NCBI RefSeq assembly: GCF_000024345.1
Contig: NC_013729.1
Span: forward strand, 2,728,001 to 2,792,000
Reading direction: 5' to 3'
DNA: 64,000 nucleotides
Source: Kribbella flavida DSM 17836
GTDB lineage: Bacteria > Actinomycetota > Actinomycetes > Propionibacteriales > Kribbellaceae
A program made the translations under genes and the position numbers. Positions 43,654 through 51,198 of the stretch are shown in pieces (the stretch's first letter is position 1; each line of letters starts with the position of its first letter). The notes beneath the pieces were generated by a model. It saw nothing but the letters and a program-made list of their open reading frames with translations. It was not told the DNA's origin and made no database searches.

Positions 43654-44457
43654 ATGACCGCGACGATCGAGGACCGGCAGACCATGAGTACCGGCGTGCA
43701 GCCGGTGCGGTTCCACCAGGTGGGCAAGGCGTTCGGCCAGGGCCCGAAGGCCGTGGTCGCGCTGGACCAGGTGGACCTCGAGGTGGCGGCCGGTGAGTTC
43801 GTCTGCCTGCTCGGCGCGTCCGGCTGCGGCAAGACCACGCTGCTCAACCTGGTCGCTGGGCTGGACCGGCCCAGCAGCGGGCGGATCGAGGTCAACTCGT
43901 CCCGTCCGGCGGTGGTGTTCCAGGAGGCCGCGCTGATGCCGTGGCTGACGGCCGCCGGCAACGTCGAGCTGCCGCTGCGGATGGCCGGCGTACCGAAGGC
44001 GCAGCGCCGGGCCAAGGCGGCCGAGCTGCTGGAGCTGGTGCGACTGAAGGGGCTGGGCGACAAGCGGCCGCACGAGCTGTCGGGCGGGATGCGCCAGCGG
44101 GTCGCGCTCGCCCGTGCGCTCGCGTCCACCACCGACCACACCGGGACGGGCGCGGGCAAGCCGTCGCTGCTGCTGATGGACGAGCCGTTCTCCGCGCTCG
44201 ACGCGATCACGCGGGACGTGCTGCAGGGTGAGCTGCTGCGGATCTGGCGGGCCACCGGCACCGCGATCCTGTTCGTCACCCACGACGTCCGCGAGGCGGT
44301 CCGGCTCGGGCAGCGCGTCGTCCTGCTGTCGTCCCGGCCGGGCCGGGTGGTGCGGGAGTGGGACGTCGACGGCCTCACCGGTACGCCGGAGGCGACGGCG
44401 GTCGACGAGATCAACGGTGCGCTGCGCGAGGTGATCAGTCGTCATGCCGCAGCCTGA
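43654..44457 (+). CDS. ABC transporter ATP-binding protein (SsuB/TauB type)
   Basis: A 267-residue ATPase powering the sulfonate/nitrate-type importer. Walker A is GASGCGKTTLLN, the Q-loop region FQEAALMPWLT, the signature LSGGMRQRVALARAL, Walker B LLLMDEPFSALD and the switch His in FVTHDVREAV. AGGAGG at 43642-43647 is best spaced for ATG 43654; ATG 43651 is adjacent. The gene overlaps the permease gene by 14 bases. Confidence 0.94.
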   Translation: MTATIEDRQTMSTGVQPVRFHQVGKAFGQGPKAVVALDQVDLEVAAGEFVCLLGASGCGKTTLLNLVAGLDRPSSGRIEVNSSRPAVVFQEAALMPWLTAAGNVELPLRMAGVPKAQRRAKAAELLELVRLKGLGDKRPHELSGGMRQRVALARALASTTDHTGTGAGKPSLLLMDEPFSALDAITRDVLQGELLRIWRATGTAILFVTHDVREAVRLGQRVVLLSSRPGRVVREWDVDGLTGTPEATAVDEINGALREVISRHAAA

Positions 44458-45346
44458 ACGCACCGGTCTGCAGGACCGGCCCGAGCAGCAGTACGCCGGC
44501 TCGGTGGAGGCCGGGCTGGACGCGCTGGACACCCCGGTCACCGACCACCAGAACGGCCTGGGCCGCCGGATCGCCGGGCGGGTGCTGCCGCCGGTCGGTG
44601 CGATCGTGCTGCTGATCGCCGTCTGGCAGGCGCTGTGGGCGGCCGCGTTCTGGCCCGAGTTCAAGCTGCCGGCGCCCGCCGACGTGTGGGCGCAGATCTG
44701 GCAGCTGGTCAGCACCGGCGAGATCCTGTCGCTGTTCTGGGTCTCAGTGCACCGCGCGGTGATCGGGTTCGCGATCTCGCTGCTCATCGCGGTGCCGCTG
44801 GGGCTGGCGATCGCGAACATCACCGTCGTACGCCGGGGCATCGGTCCGCTGGTGTCCGGCCTGCAGAGCCTGCCTTCGGTGGCGTGGGTGCCGGCCGCGA
44901 TCCTGTGGTTCGGGCTGAACGACCGGGCCATCTACTGGGTCGTGCTGCTCGGAGCCGTGCCGTCGATCGCCAACGGCCTGGTCTCCGGTCTGGACCAGGT
45001 GCCGCCGATCCTGCCGCGGGTCGGCAAGGCGCTCGGTGCCGGGCGCTGGGGCGGGATCCGCTACATCCTGCTGCCGGCCGCGCTGCCGGGCTTTCTCGGC
45101 GGACTCAAGCAGGGCTGGGCGTTCTCCTGGCGGTCGCTGATGGCGGCGGAGCTGATCGCGACCTCACCGGACCTGGGTGAAGGGCTCGGTCAGTTCCTGC
45201 ACAACGGCATGTCGCTGTCGGACATCTCGATGGTGTTCGCCGGCATCCTGCTGATCTTCGTGGTCGGCGTCGGCATCGAACTGCTGGTCTTCCGCCCACT
45301 GGAGAACTCGGTCCTGCGCGCCCGCGGTCTCACCCGCGCGACCTGA
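44444..45346 (+). CDS. ABC transporter permease (SsuC/TauC type)
   Basis: A 300-residue inner-membrane permease with six hydrophobic helices in the C-terminal 240 residues. The coupling EAA-like loop is VGKALGAGRWGGIRYILLPAALPGFL. Family marks are AAFWPEFKLPAPADVWAQIW and SVAWVPAAILWFGL. It would form the channel of the importer with the preceding ATPase and lipoprotein. The N-terminal 45 residues are polar and probably cytoplasmic. ATG 44444 lies inside the ATPase gene, so translation is coupled. Confidence 0.93.
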   Translation: MPQPERTGLQDRPEQQYAGSVEAGLDALDTPVTDHQNGLGRRIAGRVLPPVGAIVLLIAVWQALWAAAFWPEFKLPAPADVWAQIWQLVSTGEILSLFWVSVHRAVIGFAISLLIAVPLGLAIANITVVRRGIGPLVSGLQSLPSVAWVPAAILWFGLNDRAIYWVVLLGAVPSIANGLVSGLDQVPPILPRVGKALGAGRWGGIRYILLPAALPGFLGGLKQGWAFSWRSLMAAELIATSPDLGEGLGQFLHNGMSLSDISMVFAGILLIFVVGVGIELLVFRPLENSVLRARGLTRAT

Positions 45347-45434
45347 CGGTGGAGGCGCGGACGTCACCGAGCCGAAAGCATTCGGGCCGCGCCGTCCGGC
45401 GCACGCGTTGTGAACCGCGCCGTACTGTTGGAGC

Positions 45435-45872
45435 GTGGTCCGATACCTGCCGTTTCTGATCAGCCTGGTGCTGACCGTCTACGCGCTCTTCTCCTGCATC
45501 CAGACGCGGAACGAGGACGTGCCGTACCTGCCCAAGCTGGTGTGGCTCGTCCTGATCGTGTTCGTGCCCTTCGCCGGGCCGATCACCTGGCTGCTGATGG
45601 CGCGGAACGCCGGCCGCCCGCAACGCCCGGTCCGCCAGGCGTCGTCCCCGGCGCGCCCGGTCGCGCCCGACGACGACCCGGACTTCCTGGCCTCGCTCGA
45701 GCGCTTCCGTGATCCGCGGGTGGGTGGCCCGGCCGCGCCGGAGAATCCACCGCCCGGCAAGCCCGAGGACAAGACCTCGGAGCCGCCGGCCGGCGATTCG
45801 GAGCCCGCGCCGGACGAGCCCAAGGACTCCGGCAAGCAGACGCCGACCGAGCCCGACGAGGGCAAGGCCTGA
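45435..45872 (+). CDS. PLDc_N domain membrane protein
   Basis: A 145-residue protein with two N-terminal membrane helices: YLPFLISLVLTVYALFSC and LVWLVLIVFVPFAGPITWLL, the phospholipase D N-terminal (PLDc_N) domain found in short proteins without a catalytic domain. A Pro/Asp/Glu-rich cytoplasmic tail follows. The catalytic HKD motifs are absent, so it is not a phospholipase. The function is unknown. It starts with GTG 45435, 88 bases after the ABC operon. Confidence 0.88.
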   Translation: MVRYLPFLISLVLTVYALFSCIQTRNEDVPYLPKLVWLVLIVFVPFAGPITWLLMARNAGRPQRPVRQASSPARPVAPDDDPDFLASLERFRDPRVGGPAAPENPPPGKPEDKTSEPPAGDSEPAPDEPKDSGKQTPTEPDEGKA

Positions 45873-46038
45873 GCTCACCGGCCGGTCCGGCGGGCTGCTC
45901 GCCGGCCGGTTCGCAGGCGTGCTCACCGGCCGGTCGGGCGGGGTGTGGGGTCAACCTCCGGACGGGTGCCGGGGTCGGGTCCGGGCCCGGCCGGAGCCGG
46001 ACCCGGAAGGGTCGGGGTGGTACCTCACCCGGCGGCCG

Positions 46039-46332
46039 TCAGGCGGACTTCCTGTGCTCGGCGAGTACGACGTTGTCCCGCTCGGATTCCGTGGTCCCAC
46101 CCCAGACGCCGTACGGCTCTCCGACCGACAGCGCGTGCTGGCGGCACTCGGGCTGGACCGGGCAGGTTCCGCAGAGCGACTTGGCCACCATCTCGCGAGC
46201 GCGTTTGCGAACGCCACGCTCCGATTCGGGGGAGAAGAACAGCTCCGGGTTGACGTCGCGGCAAGCGGCTTGCGACTGCCAGTCCCACAGATCCATGAGC
46301 GGGCGGGGTAGGCGAGGCATCCCTCTCGACAT
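46039..46332 (-). CDS. WhiB family regulator, WhiD/WhiB3-like
   Basis: A 97-residue Fe-S regulatory protein. The four cluster-binding cysteines are in WQSQAACRD and LCGTCPVQPEC, and the turn GEPYGVWGGTTESER is the WhiB signature. The N-terminal LMDLWDWQ and length match WhiD (Streptomyces) and WhiB3 (mycobacteria), regulators of development and redox response, often through sigma factor contact. ATG 46332 follows AAGGAGG on the minus strand. A hairpin occupies the 5' untranslated region. It is divergent from the MerR-B12 regulator. Confidence 0.94.
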   Translation of the reverse strand: MSRGMPRLPRPLMDLWDWQSQAACRDVNPELFFSPESERGVRKRAREMVAKSLCGTCPVQPECRQHALSVGEPYGVWGGTTESERDNVVLAEHRKSA

Positions 46333-46347
46333 GGCAACCTCCTTGAC

Positions 46348-46377
46348 TCACCGTGAGCGCGGACGGGCGCTCGGTGA
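46348..46377 (-). promoter_or_regulatory. Hairpin in the whiB 5' leader
   Basis: TCACC and GAGCGC pair with GCGCTC and GGTGA around GGACGG, giving eleven base pairs with a two-base bulge. In the minus-strand transcript it lies next to the ribosome-binding site of whiB and could regulate it. Confidence 0.5.
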
Positions 46378-46378
46378 A

Positions 46379-46403
46379 AACTATGCTCAACTCATGCGTA
46401 GTT
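46379..46403. promoter_or_regulatory. Dyad between whiB and the MerR-B12 regulator
   Basis: AACTATGC and GCGTAGTT are inverted repeats (seven of eight pairs) separated by nine bases. A TTGAAC sequence lies just above it for the minus strand (46406-46401) and CATAGT lies within it (46385-46380). It is a candidate operator shared by the two divergent regulators. Confidence 0.5.
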
Positions 46404-46482
46404 CAACCCTTGCCGTCTCGAAGTTCGGTCCATTCGTTATCGGCTCGTGGCGATTTCCGGCGTTCCAGGGCCTGAAACGGGC

Positions 46483-47457
46483 ATGATGAAGGCCGTGCCG
46501 CCCGAGTCCGAGACCCTCACCGTCGGAGCCGCTGCCCGCCGTCTGGGCATCGCGGCACCGACCCTGCGCAGCTGGGAACGCCGGTACGGACTGAGCCCGA
46601 GCGCCCGCAGCGCAGGCGGTCACCGGCGCTACAACGGCGAGGATCTGGCCCGCCTGCGCGCGATGATGCGGCTGGTCGACCAGGGCGTGCCGACGGCCGA
46701 GGCGGCGTCGGAGGTGCGCGACCGGAGCTACGCCGGATCGTCACAGCTTGTGACATCGGCCACGTCCGCCGCTCACGGGCCGGCGAAAGCTGCCGCGTCA
46801 GGAGCCGCGCCGCCCTCGCGAGCCCGCCGGACGCCGCCGAGCACGCAGGTCGACCTGTTCGCGCTAGCGAACGCGATGGACGCCGAGCGGCTCACCCACG
46901 AGGTCGCGCGCTCCCTCGACCGGTACGGCGCCGTCGAGGCCTGGACCAGCCGGCTGGTGCCGCTGCTGGTCGACGTCGGCGACCAGTGGGAGCGCACCGG
47001 CGCCTGCGTCGAGATCGAGCACCTCGCGTCGGAGGCGGTCGCCGGCGGGCTGCGTTACCACACCCGGCGCACGATCCAGCGGAACCGGCCGAACGAGACG
47101 GAGCGGCCCGTCGTCCTGGCCTGCCTGGAGCGGGAGAACCACGCCCTGCCGCTGCTGGCCCTGGCGGCGGCGCTGGCCGAGCGCGGCGTACGGATCCGGA
47201 CGCTGGGTGCCGCGACCCCGGTCACCTCGCTGTCGAACGCCGTGCGGCTGATCCGGCCGGCCGCGGTGTTCGTCTGGTCGAGCGCGCCCGAGACGGCGGA
47301 CCGGGCCGGCCTGCGGACGTTGGCCCGCACCCGGCCGGCGTACTCGCTGGTGGTCGGGGGACCGGGCTGGCAGGGAGGCGGCAAGCCGGACGGCTGGGTC
47401 AACTCGCTCGCGGACGCGGTGGAGGCGCTGATCCGGGCGGTTCGGCCGGCGGGCTGA
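46483..47457 (+). CDS. MerR family regulator with B12-binding domain (CarH/LitR-like)
   Basis: A 324-residue regulator. The N-terminal MerR helix-turn-helix includes LTVGAAARRLGIAAPTLRSW and YGLSPSARSAGGHRRY. A linker leads to a cobalamin-binding half with the motifs VGDQWERTGACVEIEHLAS (the W and E-H positions of CarH) and RENHALPLLALAAALAERG (the His that ligates the cobalt). Related proteins repress carotenoid or photoprotection genes in the dark and release DNA in light. No carotenoid gene lies beside it; its neighbour is whiB. ATG 46483 is used. Confidence 0.88.
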   Translation: MMKAVPPESETLTVGAAARRLGIAAPTLRSWERRYGLSPSARSAGGHRRYNGEDLARLRAMMRLVDQGVPTAEAASEVRDRSYAGSSQLVTSATSAAHGPAKAAASGAAPPSRARRTPPSTQVDLFALANAMDAERLTHEVARSLDRYGAVEAWTSRLVPLLVDVGDQWERTGACVEIEHLASEAVAGGLRYHTRRTIQRNRPNETERPVVLACLERENHALPLLALAAALAERGVRIRTLGAATPVTSLSNAVRLIRPAAVFVWSSAPETADRAGLRTLARTRPAYSLVVGGPGWQGGGKPDGWVNSLADAVEALIRAVRPAG

Positions 47458-47499
47458 GCACGGCGCCGGACCGGGCGACGGCTGCGGCGACGAGGGCGG

Positions 47500-47853
47500 C
47501 TAGGTCAGGGCCGCGCCGAGCAGGGCGGCGGTCAGGCCGAGTCCGAGGTTGAGCGCGGCGTTCAGGGCCGCGATCCGGTGATCGCCGGAGCGGGCCAGTT
47601 GGACGGTCTCGGCGGCGAAGGTGCTGTACGTCGTGAAGGCGCCGCAGAACCCGACGCCGACCAGCAGTACGACGGCGTGGTCGGTGACGCCGGTGAGCAG
47701 ACCGAGCACGAAGCTGCCGACCACGTTCACGGTCAACGTGCCCCAGGGCAACGGCTTCGCGCCGCGCAAGACGCGGGTGACGACGTAGCGGTCGGTCAGG
47801 TAGCGCAGCGGTGCTCCGACGGCGGCGCCCGCGGCGACCAGCAGCAGGTTCAC
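47500..47853 (-). CDS. crcB: Fluoride channel CrcB (second subunit gene)
   Basis: A 117-residue four-helix membrane protein of the Fluc/CrcB family, which exports fluoride as a dimer. The signature GAFTTYSTFAAE holds the conserved Thr/Ser and Phe residues of the fluoride path, with NVVGSFVLGLL and GAPLRYLTDR before it. GTG 47853 overlaps the end of the partner gene as GTGA. Tandem unequal crcB genes form heterodimers in many Gram-positive bacteria, which is the likely arrangement here. Confidence 0.92.
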   Translation of the reverse strand: MNLLLVAAGAAVGAPLRYLTDRYVVTRVLRGAKPLPWGTLTVNVVGSFVLGLLTGVTDHAVVLLVGVGFCGAFTTYSTFAAETVQLARSGDHRIAALNAALNLGLGLTAALLGAALT

Positions 47854-48230
47854 CGGCTCGCCACCCGGTCGCCGATCCACGTCGCGACCAGGGCGGCCGC
47901 CAGAGTGCCGAAGAAGTACACCAGGGCGGTCGTCGCGTGGTCCGGCAGCAGCCTCTCGGTCTCGACCGCGAAGGTCGAGAACGTGGTGAAACCGCCCAGC
48001 ACGCCGGTGCCGAGAAAGGGCCGCAGCAACGGGTGCGAGTTCGGCCGCAGCCGCGCGAGCAGGACCCCGATCGCGCAGCACCCGAGCATGTTGGTCGCGA
48101 AGGTCGCCCACGGGAAACCTCCCGTGCCGTGCGGAACCGCCTCCGCCAGCCCGTACCGTGCCAGCGAACCGGCGATGCCACCGGCCGAGATCACCAGCAG
48201 AATTCTGCTCAGTCCCACGTCACCCGTCAT
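47850..48230 (-). CDS. crcB: Fluoride channel CrcB (first subunit gene)
   Basis: A 126-residue partner of the downstream crcB gene. The motif GGFTTFSTFAVE, an N-terminal GGIAGSLARYGL and NMLGCCAIGVLL are all CrcB. ATG 48230 is chosen; the extra codons to 48260 are unlikely. Overlap of four bases with the second gene couples translation. I see no convincing fluoride riboswitch upstream, where the histidine phosphatase gene lies about 45 bases away on the same strand. Confidence 0.92.
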   Translation of the reverse strand: MTGDVGLSRILLVISAGGIAGSLARYGLAEAVPHGTGGFPWATFATNMLGCCAIGVLLARLRPNSHPLLRPFLGTGVLGGFTTFSTFAVETERLLPDHATTALVYFFGTLAAALVATWIGDRVASR

Positions 48231-48273
48231 CGCCGCGATCGTAACTCCGGGCCGCGGCACGGTGCGTCGACGG

Positions 48274-48822
48274 TCAGTCGTCGTCGGCGGGGTCGTAGCG
48301 GTAGTACTCGTGGGCGCCGTGCGGCACGTTCTGCTCGCCGGTCAGCGCCCGGACGACCATCGCGTGGGTGATCGCGAGCACCGGGCCGTCCGTGCTCGCG
48401 GTGTGCCGGGCCAGTGCCGCGCGGGCCCGCTCCCGGACCCGGGACAGCGGCTCCCAGGACCGGGGAATGCCCTCCGGCCACTCGCCGCCGTACTCGTCCA
48501 GCTCGGCCTGCGCGGCCCGGACGGCGGCGACGCCGCGCCACAGCCCGGTGCTGTCCGGGAGCCAGTCGCGCAGGTCGTAATCCACCTTCACGCCGAGCGC
48601 CAGCCGGTGGCCGATGATCGCCGCACTGTGCAGCGCCCGCGTGTACGGCGAACTGACCAGGTACGTCGCGCCGATCCCGCCGAGCAGGTCGGCCAGTTCC
48701 TCGGCCTGCTTGACGCCGTCGGGGCTCAGCGGAGCCGAGTCGGCGGCTGTGCCGGGCCAGCCGCGGCTGTCCACCGGTGCGTAGTCCGGTGCGCCGTGCC
48801 GCACCAGGTAGATCTGGATCAC
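48274..48822 (-). CDS. Histidine phosphatase family protein
   Basis: A 182-residue phosphoglycerate-mutase-like phosphatase. The catalytic phosphohistidine lies in IYLVRHGAPDYAP, with a distal acid region in SSPYTRALHSAAII and the second His in AITHAMVVRAL. The family is broad, so substrate assignment is not possible. It is on the same strand as crcB and may be cotranscribed with it. Confidence 0.92.
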   Translation of the reverse strand: MIQIYLVRHGAPDYAPVDSRGWPGTAADSAPLSPDGVKQAEELADLLGGIGATYLVSSPYTRALHSAAIIGHRLALGVKVDYDLRDWLPDSTGLWRGVAAVRAAQAELDEYGGEWPEGIPRSWEPLSRVRERARAALARHTASTDGPVLAITHAMVVRALTGEQNVPHGAHEYYRYDPADDD

Positions 48823-48918
48823 GAGCCTGTTCTGCCTGACCAGGCAGCATCCCGCCGGTCCGTCCGCGGTGTCGTCATGGCCCGTGCTCCCATCCGTTGT
48901 CGGTCCCTGGTCCCGCGG

Positions 48919-49320
48919 TCAGCGGAGATGGCGTGCGCCGGCCCAGCCGCGGGTGTGCGCGCCGGGAAAGCCCGGGTCCGCGATCGCGCCCGGCGGCCGG
49001 ACCGCGTGCTGGACGCCGAACAGGTGGTCGAGCTCGTCCAGCGCCGACCGCGTCTCCTGCTCGGTCTCCGGCCTGCCGTCCCCCGGCTCGTCCGGGGTGC
49101 TGGAGTCCGCCTCGAGCCAGTGGACCTCTGTGGCGCCCTGGTGGCCGTGCACCGCGAGCACCGAGTCGATGTCCGGCCAGACCGCCGTCGCCGGGTTGTT
49201 GCCTCGCCACCGCAACGCGACCGACCCGTCGGTGAACACGCAGCCCTCGGCGACCACGCCGGTGCCCGAGACGCCGCTCAGGTCCCGGTGGCGCACCAGC
49301 TCGAACATCCGCGGCCTCAC
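48919..49320 (-). CDS. Small conserved protein with VSGTGVVAEG domain (copy 1)
   Basis: A 133-residue protein with an N-terminal domain of about 70 residues: FELVRHRDLSGVSGTGVVAE, then VALRWRGNNPATAVWPDIDS and VLAVHGHQGATEVHWL. It is a close paralogue of the protein at 56514-56831; both start at an aligned GTG (VRPRMFELV and VKPQTFDLV). The tail is longer here, acidic and ends GWAGARHLR. I do not know a function for this domain. GTG 49320 is used because of the paralogue; ATG 49308 is an alternative. Confidence 0.72.
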   Translation of the reverse strand: MRPRMFELVRHRDLSGVSGTGVVAEGCVFTDGSVALRWRGNNPATAVWPDIDSVLAVHGHQGATEVHWLEADSSTPDEPGDGRPETEQETRSALDELDHLFGVQHAVRPPGAIADPGFPGAHTRGWAGARHLR

Positions 49321-49447
49321 CGCCGCGACCCGGCCGGATGGTGACGAAGTGGAACCTGACCCCCGAGCGGACCTGCCACCGTGCTTCGACCCCTTTGAAG
49401 ACCTCGACCAGTAGTTGCGACCCTCAACGACGCACGACCCGTCGCGG

Positions 49448-49690
49448 TTACTGGCGACCGCGCCGCAGGAACACCCGCGCGGCCGGATCCAGCCCCAGCT
49501 TCGTCTCGCCTGCCCGGATCGCCAGCAGGCCGGGCGTGAACTCCTGCTCGGACAGGTCGCGGAAGCCGAGCCTGGCGTAGTACGGGCCGTTCCACGGCAC
49601 TGCCCGGAAGGTGCTGAGCGTGAGTGCGGGCAGCCGCTGCCCGCCCGCCCAGTGATCGGCGGCGTCGATGTGACCCGGTCCGGCGGCACG
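49448..49690 (-). pseudogene. GNAT acetyltransferase remnant
   Basis: The frame reads PEIRAAGPGHIDAADHW, then directly LPALTLSTFRAVPWNGPYYA and RLGFRDLSEQEFTPG, ending at a stop at 49448. The second part is the C-terminal half of a GNAT acetyltransferase. The first part looks like a GNAT N-terminus, with the middle, including acetyl-CoA motif A, missing. There is no start codon after the upstream TAG. I read it as an internally deleted remnant. Confidence 0.55.
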
Positions 49691-49718
49691 GATTTCGGGT
49701 GGGGTGGGGCGAGGGTGC

Positions 49719-49724
49719 TACGCT
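49719..49724 (+). promoter_or_regulatory. Candidate -10 element of the aro leader
   Basis: This reads TACGCT. Transcription would begin about 49731-49732, on the GTG of the leader peptide, making it leaderless. The -35 region is weak. Confidence 0.5.
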
Positions 49725-49731
49725 GCGTGGT

Positions 49732-49812
49732 GTGAAGCGCAGCTATTGGCGATTTTTGAGTGGCCGGCCCTGGTGCCGGGTGACTCAGCCGATCGCTGAC
49801 GCCCCGACGTAG
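49732..49812 (+). CDS. Aromatic leader peptide upstream of DAHP synthase
   Basis: A 26-residue peptide read from GTG 49732 to TAG 49810-49812. It is rich in aromatic residues: VKRSYWRFLSGRPWCRVTQP, with Tyr-Trp, Phe and Trp codons. A textbook terminator follows 18 bases later. The arrangement is that of an amino-acid attenuator: scarcity of Trp, Tyr or Phe would stall the ribosome and change RNA folding before the terminator. The next gene encodes the first enzyme of aromatic amino acid synthesis. Confidence 0.8.
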   Translation: MKRSYWRFLSGRPWCRVTQPIADAPT

Positions 49813-49830
49813 TACCCAGAGCCGGCTCGA

Positions 49831-49856
49831 GGCAAGGACATCCGTCCTTGCCTTTT
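49831..49856 (+). terminator. Intrinsic terminator of the aro attenuator
   Basis: GGCAAGGAC and GTCCTTGCC form a perfect nine-base stem with a four-base loop, followed by TTTT. It stands between the aromatic leader peptide and the DAHP synthase gene. Confidence 0.9.
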
Positions 49857-49908
49857 CTCATGTCAGCCGGCGCTGTCCTCGGGTTCTGTGCCGGCGGAAA
49901 GGTTCCCC

Positions 49909-51003
49909 GTGACGAACACCCTCCCGCACGCACCGGCCCAGCAGACAGGTCCGGTCGTCGACCGGCGGATCGAGAAGACCGTCCCGCTGCTCACCCCGCA
50001 GGCGCTGCACGACGAGCTGCCGCTGACCGACGACCTGGCCGAGGTCGTGGTGACCGGCCGGGACGCCGTCGCCGACGTGCTGAACGGTGCCGACGACCGG
50101 CTGCTGGTCGTCGTCGGCCCGTGCTCGGTGCACGACGCCGACGCCGCGCTGGAGTACGCCGAACGGCTGCGCCCGGTCGCCGAGCGGCTGTCCGACGGGC
50201 TGCTCGTGGTGATGCGGGTGTACTTCGAGAAGCCGCGTTCCACCCTCGGCTGGAAGGGCCTGATCAACGACCCGGGCCTGGACGGTTCCGGCGACGTGAA
50301 CTCCGGCCTGCGGATCGCCCGCAAGCTGCTGCTCGAAGTGCTTGGCGAGGGCCTGCCGGTGGGGTGCGAGTTCCTCGACCCGATCACCCCGCAGTACATC
50401 TCGGACACCGTCGGCTGGGGCGCGATCGGCGCCCGCACGGTCGAGTCGCAGGTGCACCGCCAGTTGTCGTCCGGCCTGTCGATGCCGATCGGGATGAAGA
50501 ACCGGCCCGACGGCAGCATCGCCACGGCGGTCGACGCGATCAAGGCGGCCGCCGTGCCGCACGTGTTCACCGGCATCGCGCACGACGGCACCCCGGCGAT
50601 CCTGCACACCCGCGGCAACCCGGACTGCCACCTGGTCCTGCGCGGCTCCGACGCCGGGCCGAACTACGACGCGCAGTCCGTCGCCGGCGCGCAGGAACTG
50701 CTGCGCAACGCCGGCCTGGCCGAGCGGGTGGTCGTCGACGCGAGCCACGGCAACTCCCGCAAGGACCACCGCCGCCAGCCGCAGGTCGCGGCCGAGATCG
50801 GCGCCCAGGTGGCGGCCGGCAACCAGGCGATCGTCGGCGTGATGCTGGAGTCGTTCCTGGTCGAGGGCCGCCAGGACCTCGACCCGACCCGGGAGCTCAC
50901 CTACGGCCAGTCGGTGACGGACGCCTGCCTCGGCTGGGACACCACCGTGCGGGTTCTCGAGGACCTGCGCGCCGCCGCCCTGGCGAGGCGTCAGGCGGGC
51001 TGA
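49909..51003 (+). CDS. DAHP synthase, class I (3-deoxy-7-phosphoheptulonate synthase)
   Basis: A 364-residue enzyme joining phosphoenolpyruvate and erythrose 4-phosphate, the first step of the shikimate pathway. Motifs match the AroF/AroG/AroH family: RLLVVVGPCSVHDADAALEYA, VYFEKPRSTLGWKGLIND, PIGMKNRPDGS, TRGNPDCHLVLRG and DASHGNSRKDHRRQ. GTG 49909 has GGAAAGG about six bases upstream. It is preceded by a leader peptide and terminator, so it is probably controlled by aromatic amino acid supply. Allosteric preference (Phe, Tyr or Trp) cannot be decided from sequence alone. Confidence 0.94.
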   Translation: MTNTLPHAPAQQTGPVVDRRIEKTVPLLTPQALHDELPLTDDLAEVVVTGRDAVADVLNGADDRLLVVVGPCSVHDADAALEYAERLRPVAERLSDGLLVVMRVYFEKPRSTLGWKGLINDPGLDGSGDVNSGLRIARKLLLEVLGEGLPVGCEFLDPITPQYISDTVGWGAIGARTVESQVHRQLSSGLSMPIGMKNRPDGSIATAVDAIKAAAVPHVFTGIAHDGTPAILHTRGNPDCHLVLRGSDAGPNYDAQSVAGAQELLRNAGLAERVVVDASHGNSRKDHRRQPQVAAEIGAQVAAGNQAIVGVMLESFLVEGRQDLDPTRELTYGQSVTDACLGWDTTVRVLEDLRAAALARRQAG

Positions 51004-51110
51004 CCGGGCTGCCCGCCGTAACGTCGCAACTTTTCCGCCGTTTCGGGCATCGAGCAAAAGACGGATATTGCCCGAACGCACCATCGGTGTTTCCCGAATG
51101 ATCAACGAAT

Positions 51111-51139
51111 TTGTCAGCATTAACTATCGCCTGGAGAAT
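51111..51139 (+). promoter_or_regulatory. Candidate promoter of the secreted protein gene
   Basis: TTGTCA (51111-51116) and GAGAAT (51134-51139) are 17 bases apart in an AT-rich stretch upstream of the TTG start at 51199, leaving a 5' leader of about 50 bases. Confidence 0.4.
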
Positions 51140-51198
51140 GTGGTGTACTGCGGGAGTTGCCCGGCAACGACGTCGGGCGATTCCGGAGGGGAAAGATC

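Noticed and set aside
48231..48275. Fluoride riboswitch before crcB
   Set aside because: The characteristic GGNGAUGG motif and pseudoknot sequences are not seen; the gap is also too short.
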